From NCBI RefSeq assembly GCF_022899355.1, contig NZ_JALJCK010000003.1, positions 434,001 to 498,000 of the forward strand: 64,000 nucleotides of DNA, in the 5' to 3' direction. The notes under the pieces were generated by a model. That model searched no databases. It had not been told where the DNA came from and saw only the letters and a list, made by a program, of their open reading frames with translations. Numbering within the stretch: position 1 is the stretch's first letter; every line of letters starts with the position of its first letter. This DNA is from Shinella yambaruensis (GTDB lineage Bacteria > Pseudomonadota > Alphaproteobacteria > Rhizobiales > Rhizobiaceae). Both the position numbers and the translations under genes were made by a program. This document shows, in pieces, positions 31,023 through 40,751 of the stretch.

Positions 31023-32300
31023 CTAGGCCTTCGAAGGCTCTCCCTCCTGCCTGGCCAGTGCTTCCAGGCGGGCAAGCAGCTTGGTGCGGCCGTCATGAAA
31101 ATTGCCCGCCACCCACGCGTCTTCGATCGCGCCGAGCACCGCGCCGACCTTCGGGCCGGCGGGAATGCCGGCGGCCAGCACATCCGCGCCATTCAGCGGG
31201 AAGGTCGGCTTGTGCCATGTCTCCGCCTTTGCGAGGAGCCGCTGGCAAAGCCCGGCAAAGGCGAGCGCCTGCGGATCGGCGAGCCCGCGGGCCCGGGCGG
31301 ATGCGAGCGCCAGCTTCAAACGCATGGTCAGCCCCTCAGCGCCGTTGCGGTAGAGCAGCCGCTCGAACGCCGTCTCGGCGAGTTTCTGCGCGATTTCCGG
31401 CGCGCCTGCCCAATGGTCGAGAGTGGCCGCCTCGGCCCTGGAAAGGCGCAGGCGCCCGGCAAGCGCCTTCAGGCGCGCGCGGTCCGGCGGCACCATGGCG
31501 GCAAGGCGCAGCAGCGCGTCCGGCATCCAGCCGAACGCCGTCTCGGCATCGACCAGGCCGGGGATCGCATCGATGCCCCATTTCTCCGTTTCGGGCAGGA
31601 TCGCGGTGAGCACGCCCGCCTGCCGCATCCACAGCAGCGCCCGGCCGGGATCGGGCGCGGCCAGCAGCTTCTTCGTCTCGGACCAGACCCGTTCCGCCGA
31701 GAGTTTTCCCAGCGTATCCTTCGCCCGCGCGCAGGCCTTCAGCCCCTCCGCATCCGGCCGGCCGCTGCCGTAAAGCGCGAAGAAACGGAAGAAGCGCAGG
31801 ATGCGCAGATGGTCCTCCGCAATGCGCGTCGCCGCATCGCCGATGAAGCGCACCGTGCGGCTCTCGATATCCGACAGGCCGTTCACGAGATCGATGACCG
31901 TGCCGTCGTCGGTGGCGTAGAGCGCATTGATCGTCAGGTCGCGCCGCTCGGCATCCGCCCGCCAGTCCGTGCCGAAGGCGACGTCCGCGCGGCGGCCATC
32001 GGTGGCGACGTCGCGGCGCAGCGTCGTCACCTCGAAGGGCTTGCCGTCGAGGACCAGCGTCACCGTGCCGTGCTCGATGCCCGTCGGCACCGCCTTGATG
32101 CCGGCCGCCTTCGCCCGCTCGACCACCGCTTCCGGCCGCAACGTCGTCGCGATGTCGATATCCGCGACCGGCAGGCCCATCAGGCTGTTGCGCACGGCCC
32201 CGCCGGCGATGCGTGCCTCCCCGCCGTCGCTGTTGAGCAGCGCCAGCACGCGAACGAGCGCCGGATCGGCAAACCACGCCTCGCCCGAAACAGACGTCAT
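31023..32300 (-). CDS. cca: CCA-adding tRNA nucleotidyltransferase
   Basis: The 425-residue enzyme belongs to the class II nucleotidyltransferases that build or repair the tRNA 3' CCA end; the family also includes poly(A) polymerases. The head domain carries GGAVRNSLMGLPVADIDIAT with the catalytic DxD, followed by RRDLTINALY-type sequence (DLTINALYATDDGTVID) and RFIGDAATRIAEDHLRILR. It is the last gene of a three-gene operon (DUF1285, NUDIX, cca) with 4-bp overlaps between each. In other proteobacteria the same trio is frequently conserved. Confidence 0.95.
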   Translation of the reverse strand: MTSVSGEAWFADPALVRVLALLNSDGGEARIAGGAVRNSLMGLPVADIDIATTLRPEAVVERAKAAGIKAVPTGIEHGTVTLVLDGKPFEVTTLRRDVATDGRRADVAFGTDWRADAERRDLTINALYATDDGTVIDLVNGLSDIESRTVRFIGDAATRIAEDHLRILRFFRFFALYGSGRPDAEGLKACARAKDTLGKLSAERVWSETKKLLAAPDPGRALLWMRQAGVLTAILPETEKWGIDAIPGLVDAETAFGWMPDALLRLAAMVPPDRARLKALAGRLRLSRAEAATLDHWAGAPEIAQKLAETAFERLLYRNGAEGLTMRLKLALASARARGLADPQALAFAGLCQRLLAKAETWHKPTFPLNGADVLAAGIPAGPKVGAVLGAIEDAWVAGNFHDGRTKLLARLEALARQEGEPSKA

Positions 32301-32929
32301 GCATAAAGCCTTTCATAGATCACCCGCACGATGCCGGCGGTGATGCCCCAGATATTATGCCCCTCATAGGGCATGCGATAATAATGCCGCTCGCCGCCGA
32401 GCCAGATTCCGCTGCCCTGCTCGTGGTTGCGCGGATCCATCAGGAACGACAGCGGCACGTCGAAGACCTTCTCGACCTCCGCCGGATTGGGCGTCAGCTC
32501 GAACCCCGGCTGCACCACGGCAAGGACGGGCGTGATGGAAAAACCCGACAGCGCCTTGTATTGCGGCAGACGCCCGACCGGCTCGACGAAGCGGCGGTCG
32601 AGGCTGATCTCCTCCTCCGCCTCGCGCATCGCCGCAGCCTCGACGTTCTCGTCCTCGTCATCGACCGCGCCGCCCGGAAAGGCGATCTGGCCGGAATGTT
32701 TCCGCATGGTGGCGGTGCGCTGGGTGAAGATGACCCGCGCCTCGTCGCCATCGTCGACGACGGGGATCAGCACCGCCGCATCGCGCAGCTTCATGTCTTC
32801 GAGATGCGGAATGACGCCCGGATTGAGCAGGCTGTCGCCATGCTCGCGCCAGGTCCCCTCGCCGAGCGTCAGCATCTGTTCCAATGCCCGGCGGCGGAAC
32901 TCGGCGGCGCTGTAGGGCGGAAAACTCAT
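32297..32929 (-). CDS. NUDIX hydrolase, CoA pyrophosphatase type
   Basis: The 210-residue protein has the CoA-pyrophosphatase extension RTATMRKHSGQIAFPGG directly before the NUDIX helix (MREAEEEISL). This points to hydrolysis of CoA or its derivatives to 3',5'-ADP and 4'-phosphopantetheine. The Glu residues that bind the metal are kept, though the final Gly of the NUDIX box is Ser. It overlaps DUF1285 (upstream) and cca (downstream) by 4 bp each, indicating tight translational coupling. Confidence 0.9.
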   Translation of the reverse strand: MSFPPYSAAEFRRRALEQMLTLGEGTWREHGDSLLNPGVIPHLEDMKLRDAAVLIPVVDDGDEARVIFTQRTATMRKHSGQIAFPGGAVDDEDENVEAAAMREAEEEISLDRRFVEPVGRLPQYKALSGFSITPVLAVVQPGFELTPNPAEVEKVFDVPLSFLMDPRNHEQGSGIWLGGERHYYRMPYEGHNIWGITAGIVRVIYERLYA

Positions 32930-33543
32930 CGGGTGAGCGCATCCAGCTCGGCGGCCGGCATGATCGGGAAGACCACGCCGCCGGAGCGCACCGCGAACAT
33001 GTCCGTCCCGTCGATCTCGACCGTCTCGCCAAGCGCGACCAGCTCGTACATCATCGCCCGCGAGACCAGGGCCTCCAGCCGCCCGCGCACGAGGAGATAG
33101 GGCTTCAGCTCGCTGTTCCCGCCCGCAATGACGAAACGCAGCGGGTGCTCCGGCCCCGCCTCCACCACATCGCCGACATTGGTGCGGAAGGTGAGCTTTT
33201 GCGCCTCCCCCTCGCCCGACGCATTCATCTCGACGGCGAGGAACGGCGCGTCAACGACCCGGATGCCGACCTTCTCGACCGGCGTCACCAGATAGGTCCT
33301 GCCGTCCTCGTCCTTGCGCAGGACGGTGGAGAACAGCCGCACCAGCGGCGCGCGGCCGATCGGCGTTCCCAGGTAGAACCAGGTGCCGTCGGCGCGGATC
33401 TCCATGTCGATGTCGCCGCAGAATGGCGGATTCCAGCGCTCGACCGGCGGCAGGCCGCGCCCGCCGGTTTCCGCGCCGGCCCGTGCGATCAGCGCGGCCA
33501 GTCCTGCCGCATCGCTGCTTTCGCGAATTTCGCCCGTTGCCAT
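32926..33543 (-). CDS. DUF1285 domain-containing protein
   Basis: The 205-residue protein matches DUF1285 with the conserved opening PPVERWNPPFCGDIDMEI and WFYLGTPIGRAPLVRLFSTV. The fold is beta-rich; structural relatives bind unidentified ligands and the function is unknown. The ATG at 33543 (MATGEIRESSD) fits, whereas the frame's extension to 33612 lacks family similarity. It is the first gene of the DUF1285-NUDIX-cca operon, and the promoter should be in the gap to the divergent moxR gene (33544-33737). Confidence 0.9.
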   Translation of the reverse strand: MATGEIRESSDAAGLAALIARAGAETGGRGLPPVERWNPPFCGDIDMEIRADGTWFYLGTPIGRAPLVRLFSTVLRKDEDGRTYLVTPVEKVGIRVVDAPFLAVEMNASGEGEAQKLTFRTNVGDVVEAGPEHPLRFVIAGGNSELKPYLLVRGRLEALVSRAMMYELVALGETVEIDGTDMFAVRSGGVVFPIMPAAELDALTR

Positions 33544-33737
33544 TGTTCCGTCCCGGTTGAACCCTATCTCCGCGAGAGGCCCTTCTTCACGAAGAGGAAA
33601 GGGTGGATACACTCACGAGATAGTCATTTCGTGGCCGCTTGTCAGCCACGGGTGAGCTAATAAGCTTTCTATCTATGAAGCGGACGCGGCAAGACCACGA
33701 TTCGCCGAAGATTTTAGGACCGGTAGTGGAGAGACCC

Positions 33738-34751
33738 ATGGGCGTTCAGAATTCCCCCGAGGCAGGCCTGGACGAAAAGGCGGTGATCGCCGCCGCGGAA
33801 CGGGCGCTCTCCGACATCGCGATCATCCGCAAGGAGGTCGCCAAGGTCATCTTCGGCCAGGAAAGCGTGGTCGAGCAGACGATGCTGGCGGTGCTCTCGG
33901 GCGGTCATGCCCTGCTCGTCGGCGTGCCCGGCCTTGCCAAGACAAAGCTGGTGGTCACCCTCGGCACCGTGCTCGGCCTTTCCTCCAGCCGCATCCAGTT
34001 CACGCCGGACCTGATGCCCTCCGACATCCTCGGCTCGGAGGTGATGGACCAGGACGAGAACGGCAAGCGCTCCTTCCGCTTCGTGCCCGGCCCGATCTTC
34101 ACCCAGCTCCTGATGGCCGACGAGATCAACCGCGCCTCGCCGCGCACCCAGTCCGCCCTGCTGCAGGCCATGCAGGAATATCACGTCACGGTCGCCGGCC
34201 AGCCGAACGACCTGCCGAAGCCCTTCCATGTGCTGGCGACGCAGAACCCGCTGGAGCAGGAAGGCACCTATCCGCTGCCCGAGGCGCAGCTCGACCGCTT
34301 CCTGCTGCAGGTCGACGTCGACTATCCGGAACTTGCCGCCGAACGCCAGATCCTGCTCGAAACAACCGGCGTGCACGAGGCACAGGCGAGCGCCGCCATC
34401 TCGGCCGCGCGCCTGATGGAGATCCAGAACCTCATCCGCCAGATGCCGGTCAGCGAAAAGGTGCTCGACGCCATCCTCTCGCTCGTGCGCTCCGCCCGCC
34501 CCGGCAACGGCATCGCCTCCACCGACAAGCACGTCGCCTGGGGCCCCGGCCCGCGCGCCGGCCAGGCCATGATGCTGTGCGCGAGAGCCCGCGCGCTCTA
34601 TGAAGGCCGCCTCGCGCCTTCCGTCGACGATGTTCTCGCCCTTGCCGAACCCGTGCTGCAGCACCGCATGGCCCTCACCTTCGGCGCGCGCGCCGAAGGC
34701 ATGTCGGTTCGCGACGTCATTGCAGGCCTCGTCCGCCAGGCCGGCGGCTGA
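33738..34751 (+). CDS. MoxR family AAA+ ATPase
   Basis: The 337-residue ATPase has Walker A in VGVPGLAKTKL (with Ala in place of the usual Gly), Walker B LLMADEINRASPRTQ, sensor 1 ATQNPLEQEGTYPLPEAQLD and the Arg-finger region, all typical of MoxR. MoxR proteins act as chaperone-like ATPases that work with von Willebrand factor A proteins encoded next door. It is the first gene of a four-gene operon with DUF58, DUF4159 and a large membrane protein. The ATG at 33738 (MGVQNSPEAG) has GGAGAG upstream. Confidence 0.93.
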   Translation: MGVQNSPEAGLDEKAVIAAAERALSDIAIIRKEVAKVIFGQESVVEQTMLAVLSGGHALLVGVPGLAKTKLVVTLGTVLGLSSSRIQFTPDLMPSDILGSEVMDQDENGKRSFRFVPGPIFTQLLMADEINRASPRTQSALLQAMQEYHVTVAGQPNDLPKPFHVLATQNPLEQEGTYPLPEAQLDRFLLQVDVDYPELAAERQILLETTGVHEAQASAAISAARLMEIQNLIRQMPVSEKVLDAILSLVRSARPGNGIASTDKHVAWGPGPRAGQAMMLCARARALYEGRLAPSVDDVLALAEPVLQHRMALTFGARAEGMSVRDVIAGLVRQAGG

Positions 34752-34765
34752 GCGGGGCCGATCAC

Positions 34766-35686
34766 ATGGCGACCGTCGGCCAGATCGTCCAACCGACCCC
34801 GACCCGCGAGGTTCTCTCGCGGGCGCAGGCCCGCGCCGCCCTCATCCCCGATTGCATGGTGGAGGCCCAGCGCCTCGCCAACACCGTGATCGCCGGCTGG
34901 CATGGTCGCCGCAAGCGCGGCATCGGCGAGAACTTCTGGCAGTTCCGCCCCTATGTCGACGGCGAGAGCCTGTCGCGCATCGACTGGCGGCGCTCGGCCC
35001 GCGACGACCATACCTATGTGCGCGACCGCGAATGGGAGGCCGCGCACACCGTCTGGGTCTGGGCCGATCTTTCTCCGTCGATGATGTACAAATCGACCTT
35101 CGGCAGCGTCTCGAAGGAAAGCCGCGCGCTCGTGCTCATGCTGGCGCTCGCCGAAATCCTCGCCCGCTCCGGCGAGCGCATCGGCTGCCCCGGCATCATG
35201 GAGCCGATCGCCGCGCGCAACGCCGCCGAACGCCTCGCCACCGCGCTGATGCACGCCGGCATGACCGGCGGCCTGCCGGAGACGAGCATGATCCGCGGCA
35301 ACAGCGATATCGTGCTGATCGGCGACTTCCTCGATCCCGTCGAGGATGTCATGCAACGCCTCGCCCCCCTCGCCCGCCGGGGTCTCAGAGGCCATGTGGT
35401 GGAGATCGCCGACCCGGCGGAAGAGACCTTCCCCTATGTCGGCCGCACCGAGTTCACCGATCCCGAAAGCGGCCAGAAGCTCACCGCCGGCCGCGCCGAG
35501 ACGCTGAAGGACGACTATGCCCGCGCCTATGTCGCCCGGCGCGAGACGCTGGCCGACAATCTGCGCCATCTTGGCTGGAGCTTCGTGCCCCACCGCACCG
35601 ACCGCCTCGCCTCCGAGGCGCTGGTCGCCGTGCACATGTATCTCTCCGGCATGCCGGCGATGAGGACGGAGGGTCGCGGCCGATGA
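34766..35686 (+). CDS. DUF58 domain-containing protein
   Basis: The 306-residue soluble protein belongs to DUF58, a von Willebrand factor A-like family found beside MoxR ATPases. The diagnostic segments GRRKRGIGENFWQFRPYVDG and RIDWRRSARDDHTYVRDREWE are present, as is the MIDAS-like VWADLSPSM (D-x-S-x-S). It starts 14 bp after moxR and overlaps the next gene by 4 bp, so the products are likely made in fixed proportion. Its partner is inferred to be the MoxR ATPase. Confidence 0.92.
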   Translation: MATVGQIVQPTPTREVLSRAQARAALIPDCMVEAQRLANTVIAGWHGRRKRGIGENFWQFRPYVDGESLSRIDWRRSARDDHTYVRDREWEAAHTVWVWADLSPSMMYKSTFGSVSKESRALVLMLALAEILARSGERIGCPGIMEPIAARNAAERLATALMHAGMTGGLPETSMIRGNSDIVLIGDFLDPVEDVMQRLAPLARRGLRGHVVEIADPAEETFPYVGRTEFTDPESGQKLTAGRAETLKDDYARAYVARRETLADNLRHLGWSFVPHRTDRLASEALVAVHMYLSGMPAMRTEGRGR

Positions 35687-38490
35687 GCGCCTTTGCCTTC
35701 GCCTTTCCCGCCGTCCTCACCGCGCTGGTGCTGCTGCCGGTCATCTGGTGGCTGCTGCGCCTGACGCCGCCGAAGCCGCTGACCGAAGTCTTCCCGCCCT
35801 TCGCCATCCTCGCCTCGATCATGAAGCGCGAGGAGACCCCGGCGCAAAGCCCCTGGTGGCTGACGCTGCTGCGCATGCTGATGGCCGCCGCGATCATCTT
35901 CGCCATCGCCGACCCGGTCTTCAACCCGCGCACCAATACGCTGGCAAGCAGCGGCCCCCTCGCCCTCGTCCTCGACAACAGCTGGGCCTCGGCCACCGAC
36001 TGGCAGCAGCGCATCGACACGGCCTCGACGCTGATCGACGACGCGGAAAGCCGCGACGTGCCGATCTCATTGGTGCTGACCGCCGACCGCCAGCACGACG
36101 CCGTGCCGGTCGATGCCGCGACGGCGCGCAACCGCCTCGCCGCCGCCGAAGTCCGCCCGCTCCCGGCCGACCGCGCGTCGGCCGTCGCCTCGCTGCGCAC
36201 CGCGCTCGACGGAACCGCGCCGGGCACCCTCGCCTTCATCAGCGACGGCATGGCGGGCGGCGAGACGGACGAGACGGTCTCCGCGCTGCAAGCACTTTCA
36301 CCGGCCGATTTCCGCCTGATCGCCGGCGACGGCGCCCCCGCCGTCGCCTTCACCGCGGCCAGCAACGGCGCGGACGCGCTGTCCGTCACCCTCACCCGCC
36401 TCGACGGCGGCCCGGCGCGCAGCCTGCCGCTGACGGCACATGATTCGCGCGGCCGCCCCATCGCGACGGGCACCGCCGATTTCGCCGCAGGCAGCACCAT
36501 GACGACCGGCACGATCACCGCCCCCTTCGAGCTGCGCAACGACTTCGCCCGCATCACCATCGACGGCCTCGCCAATGCCGGCGGCACGTATCTGCTCGAC
36601 GACGGCTTCCGCCGCCGCCGCGTCGCCTTCCTCTCCGGCGAGGTGGTCGATGCCAGCCAGCCCCTCCTCTCGCCGCTGCACTACATCAACCGCGCGCTCG
36701 CCCCCTATGCCGACCTGATCGAGCCGAGCGTCGCCGACCTCTCCGTCGCCATCCCCGAACTGCTGGAACAGAACCCCTCCGTGCTGATCATGGCCGATAT
36801 CGGCCGCCTGCCGGAGGACGTACAGGCCGAAGTTCAGCGCTGGATCGAAGCAGGCGGCATGCTGATCCGCTTTGCCGGCCCGCGCCTTGCCGCCGCACCG
36901 GCGGACGATCCGCTCGTGCCGGTCATGCTGCGCAAGGGCGAACGCGCGCTCGGCGGCGCTCTTTCGTGGTCCGAGCCGCAGCCGCTCTCCGCCTATCCGG
37001 CGAACAGCCCCTTTGCCGGCATGCGCGCGCCTGAAGGCATCCTCGTCAAGCGCCAGGTGCTCGCCGAGCCGACGCCGGACCTTGCCGAGCGCACCTGGGC
37101 GAGCCTTGCCGACGGCACGCCGCTGGTGACGACCGGCCCGCTCGGCTCCGGCCGCCTCGTGCTCTTCCATGTCAGCGCGGAAACCGGCTGGTCCAACCTG
37201 CCGCTCTCCGGCGATTTCGTCGAAATGCTCCGCCGCACCGTGCAGCTTTCGCGCGGCGGCGGCGTCTCCACCGGCAACGGCGCCGAGACGCAGGGCCTGC
37301 CGCCCTACCGGCTGATGACGGCGAACGGCACGCTCGCCGCCGCCACCGGCGAGGCCAAACCCCTTGCCGCCGGCAACGCCACGAGGGCGATCGCCAGCTT
37401 CGACAACCCGCCCGGCCTCTACGGCACGGAGGACGGCTACGTCGCCCACAACCTTTTCCCGCCGGGTCATGAAATCCGCCCGCTCGCCGTCGCCGAAGGC
37501 GCCGCCGTCCGCCAGCCGCTCGCCGGCAAGGAGACCTGGTCGCTGAAGCCGCATCTCTTCACGCTTGCCGCCCTCTTGCTGCTTGCCGACTGCGCCATTG
37601 TGCTCTTCATGGGCGGGGCCTTCGCCGCCGCTGCCCGAAGCATGCCGAAGCGCGGCGCCACCGCCGCCCTGCTGCTGGCCCTCATGGCCGGCGCGCTGGC
37701 GGCGCTGCCGTCCGAAAGCCGGGCGGATGACGCAAAACCGGGCGACGAAAATATCCTGTCGCGGCTCGACACCACGCACCTCGCCTATGTCGTCACCGGC
37801 GAGGGCGAGGTGGACCGCATTTCCGAGCGCGGCCTAGCCGGCCTCACGGAATTCCTCACCTACCGCACCACGCTGGAGCCCGGCGAGCCGGTCGGCATCG
37901 ACATCTCCAGGGACGAGCTGTCGCTCTACCCGATCATCTACTGGCCGGTGAGCGCCAGCGCCGAAATGCCCTCCAGCGCCGCGATCAGCCGCATCGACGC
38001 CTATATGCGCAATGGCGGCACGGTGCTGTTCGACACGCGCGACCAGTTCGTCTCGCTCGACGGCAGTTCGACGAGCCCGAACACCGAACGCCTCCAGGCG
38101 ATCCTCGCCAGCCTCGACATTCCCCCGCTCGAGCCCGTGCCCACCGATCACGTCCTGACCAAGGCCTTCTACCTGCTCGCGAATTTCCCCGGCCGCTATG
38201 CCGGAAGCCCGCTCTGGATCGAGGCGGAGCTGGACCGTGCCGAGGACCCGAGCCGCCCGGCCCGCGCGGGCGACGGCGTCTCGCCGATCATGATCACCGG
38301 CAACGATTTCGCCGGCGCGTGGGCGGTCGACGCCAACGGCATGGCGCTGCTGCCGACCGTGCCGCCGGACGAGATCCAGCGCGACCACGCCTTCCGCGCC
38401 GGCGTCAACATCATGATGTACATGCTCACCGGCAACTACAAGGCGGACCAGGTGCACGTACCCGCCCTCCTCGAACGGCTGGGGCAGTGA
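35683..38490 (+). CDS. Large membrane protein with N-terminal BatA-like and C-terminal DUF4159 domains
   Basis: The 935-residue protein starts with MSAFAFAFPAVLTALVLLPV, two N-terminal helices of the Bacteroides-aerotolerance (BatA) type, then a von Willebrand A-like region, a long periplasmic or cytoplasmic part, two helices near residues 620-670 and a C-terminal DUF4159 domain (about 690-935, LAYVVTGEGEVDRISERGL to the end). DUF4159 is structurally glutamine-amidotransferase-like. The start at 35683 overlaps the DUF58 stop by 4 bp. The operon is common in rhizobia but its role is unresolved. Confidence 0.88.
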   Translation: MSAFAFAFPAVLTALVLLPVIWWLLRLTPPKPLTEVFPPFAILASIMKREETPAQSPWWLTLLRMLMAAAIIFAIADPVFNPRTNTLASSGPLALVLDNSWASATDWQQRIDTASTLIDDAESRDVPISLVLTADRQHDAVPVDAATARNRLAAAEVRPLPADRASAVASLRTALDGTAPGTLAFISDGMAGGETDETVSALQALSPADFRLIAGDGAPAVAFTAASNGADALSVTLTRLDGGPARSLPLTAHDSRGRPIATGTADFAAGSTMTTGTITAPFELRNDFARITIDGLANAGGTYLLDDGFRRRRVAFLSGEVVDASQPLLSPLHYINRALAPYADLIEPSVADLSVAIPELLEQNPSVLIMADIGRLPEDVQAEVQRWIEAGGMLIRFAGPRLAAAPADDPLVPVMLRKGERALGGALSWSEPQPLSAYPANSPFAGMRAPEGILVKRQVLAEPTPDLAERTWASLADGTPLVTTGPLGSGRLVLFHVSAETGWSNLPLSGDFVEMLRRTVQLSRGGGVSTGNGAETQGLPPYRLMTANGTLAAATGEAKPLAAGNATRAIASFDNPPGLYGTEDGYVAHNLFPPGHEIRPLAVAEGAAVRQPLAGKETWSLKPHLFTLAALLLLADCAIVLFMGGAFAAAARSMPKRGATAALLLALMAGALAALPSESRADDAKPGDENILSRLDTTHLAYVVTGEGEVDRISERGLAGLTEFLTYRTTLEPGEPVGIDISRDELSLYPIIYWPVSASAEMPSSAAISRIDAYMRNGGTVLFDTRDQFVSLDGSSTSPNTERLQAILASLDIPPLEPVPTDHVLTKAFYLLANFPGRYAGSPLWIEAELDRAEDPSRPARAGDGVSPIMITGNDFAGAWAVDANGMALLPTVPPDEIQRDHAFRAGVNIMMYMLTGNYKADQVHVPALLERLGQ

Positions 38491-38491
38491 C

Positions 38492-40564
38492 ATGACCCTG
38501 CAATTCTCCCCCTTCCTGCCCTGGCTCGCCATCGCCGCGATCGGCCTTGTCGGCCTTGCGCTTGCCGCCCTCGGCTTCTGGCGCGGCCTGCGCGGCGCCG
38601 TCATCCGCGCGCTGGCGCTCGCCCTCCTGGTCTTCGCGCTCGCCAATCCGGTCTTCCTGCAGGAGGACCGCGAGGCGCTGTCGACCGTCGTGCCCGTCAT
38701 CGTCGACCGCAGCCAGAGCCAGGACAACGAGCAGCGCACCGCCCAGACCAACGCCGCACTGGAAGGCCTAAAAGAACGCTTCGCCCGCTATCCCCGCATC
38801 GAGCCGCGCATCGTCGAAGCGGGCGACGACGGCACGTCGGACACGCCCTCCACCCGTCTCTTCGACGCCCTCAACGCGGCGATCGCCGATGTGCCGCGCT
38901 CGCGCGTCGGCGGCGCGATCCTCCTCACCGACGGCCAGGTGCATGACATTCCGGAGGCTTCCGCCTTCTCCAGCTTCGAGGCGCCGGTGCACGCGCTCGT
39001 CACCGGCCGGCCGGACGAGTTCGACCGCCGCATCGAGATCGTCAGCGCGCCGCGCTTCGGCATCGTCGGCGAGCCGCAGGAGCTGAAATTCCGTGTGGTG
39101 GACGACGGCGCCGGGCCCGGCGACACCGCCCGCGTGACCGTGCGCCTCAACGGCAACGAGATCGCCTCGGAAATCGCGCAGCCGGGCACCGAGCAGCCGC
39201 TCCGCTTCACCGTGCCGCGCGGCGGCAACAACATCCTGGAATTCGAGGTCGAGCCGGTCGAAGGCGAGATCACCACGGCGAACAACCGCGCCGTCCATGT
39301 CATCGAGGGTATCCGCGAGAACCTGCGCGTGCTGCTGGTCTCCGGCGAGCCGCATGCCGGCGAGCGCGCCTGGCGCAACCTTTTGAAGTCCGACACCGCC
39401 ATCGACCTCGTGCACTTCACCATCCTGCGCCCGCCGGAAAAGCAGGATGGCACGCCGATCAACGAACTCTCGCTGATCGCCTTCCCGACGCGCGAACTGT
39501 TCGTCGACAAGATCAACGAGTTCGACCTCATCATCTTCGACCGCTACCAGCACCGCGGCGTGCTGCCGATCCTCTATTACGACAACATCGCGCAATATGT
39601 CGAAAACGGCGGCGCGCTGCTGATCGCCGCGGGGCCGGAGCATGCGGGCAACGATTCCATCGCCGGCACGCCGCTCTCTGTCGTGCTGCCGGCGAACCCG
39701 ACCGGCGCGATGAACGAGGCGGCCTTCTACCCCCGCCTCTCGGACCAGGGCAAGAAGCACCCCGTCACCCGAGGCCTCGAAGGCGCGAACGAGGAACCGC
39801 CCCATTGGGGCCGCTGGTTCCGCACCGTCGACGTGCAGCGCCCGGACGGCAATGTCGTGATGGAGGCCAATGACGGCAAGCCCCTCCTCGTGCTGAACCG
39901 CGCCGGCAAGGGCCGCGTCGCCATGCTGCTTTCCGACCAGGGCTGGCTCTGGGCGCGCGGCTTCGAGGGCGGCGGCCCGCATGTCTCGCTCTACCGGCGC
40001 ACCGCCCACTGGCTGATGCAGGAGCCGGCGCTGGAAGAGGAGGCGCTGACCGCGCGCACCTTCGGCCGCACGCTCCAGATCAACCGCCAGACGATCGGCG
40101 ACGCACCCGGCGAGGCGACGCTGAAGCTGCCCTCCGGCGCGACGCAGCAGGTGACGCTGAGCGAGGCCGAGCCCGGCCTCTACCGCGCCGAGGTGCCGAC
40201 GGCGGAGACCGGCCTCTACGAGATCACCAACGACGATCTCTCCGCTCTGGTGCATGTCGGCGCCGTCGATGCGCCGGAATTCAAGGCGACGATCTCGACC
40301 ACCGAAAGCCTGAAGCCGCTCGCCGACGCCACCAAGGGCACGGTGCGCCGGCTGGTCGATGCGGAAGGCGAGACGGTTTCCCTGCCGCCGCTGCTGCCGG
40401 TGTCGGGCCAGGTGCGCACGGTCGACGAGAACCGCCTGTCGCTGCGCATGACGGACGAGACGGTGCTGAAGGGCATCAACTCGCTGCCGCTCTTCGCCGG
40501 TTTTGCCGGCGTCGGCCTCCTGCTGCTCGCCTTCTCGGCCATGTGGTATCGCGAAGGGCGATAG
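38492..40564 (+). CDS. Large membrane protein, BatA/VWA and amidotransferase-like, of the MoxR operon
   Basis: The 690-residue protein has two N-terminal helices (LPWLAIAAIGLVGLALAALG and following), a VWA-like segment (VVPVIVDRSQSQDNE), a class I amidotransferase-like fold in the middle (QYVENGGALLIAAGPEH) and one C-terminal helix (LFAGFAGVGLLLLAFSAMWY) with a short basic tail. The amidotransferase catalytic Cys is not evident, so enzymatic activity is unlikely. It follows DUF4159 with a 1-bp gap and closes the operon. Function unknown; probably one membrane complex with its neighbours. Confidence 0.85.
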   Translation: MTLQFSPFLPWLAIAAIGLVGLALAALGFWRGLRGAVIRALALALLVFALANPVFLQEDREALSTVVPVIVDRSQSQDNEQRTAQTNAALEGLKERFARYPRIEPRIVEAGDDGTSDTPSTRLFDALNAAIADVPRSRVGGAILLTDGQVHDIPEASAFSSFEAPVHALVTGRPDEFDRRIEIVSAPRFGIVGEPQELKFRVVDDGAGPGDTARVTVRLNGNEIASEIAQPGTEQPLRFTVPRGGNNILEFEVEPVEGEITTANNRAVHVIEGIRENLRVLLVSGEPHAGERAWRNLLKSDTAIDLVHFTILRPPEKQDGTPINELSLIAFPTRELFVDKINEFDLIIFDRYQHRGVLPILYYDNIAQYVENGGALLIAAGPEHAGNDSIAGTPLSVVLPANPTGAMNEAAFYPRLSDQGKKHPVTRGLEGANEEPPHWGRWFRTVDVQRPDGNVVMEANDGKPLLVLNRAGKGRVAMLLSDQGWLWARGFEGGGPHVSLYRRTAHWLMQEPALEEEALTARTFGRTLQINRQTIGDAPGEATLKLPSGATQQVTLSEAEPGLYRAEVPTAETGLYEITNDDLSALVHVGAVDAPEFKATISTTESLKPLADATKGTVRRLVDAEGETVSLPPLLPVSGQVRTVDENRLSLRMTDETVLKGINSLPLFAGFAGVGLLLLAFSAMWYREGR

Positions 40565-40751
40565 GCCCTCTGGCGTCGCGCCTGCCGTTCGGCTAGTCTC
40601 GCCGCACGGCCGGAGGCGGCCGGCAGACCCGCACCTTTTCCGAAGGCATGGCGAACGCCTCCCTGAAAACCTTTCACCACCGTTCATCGTTGGCGAAGGC
40701 GTCGGCAATGCGGGCACTGACGAAGACTTCGCCTTGAGACGAGGAACGGAC

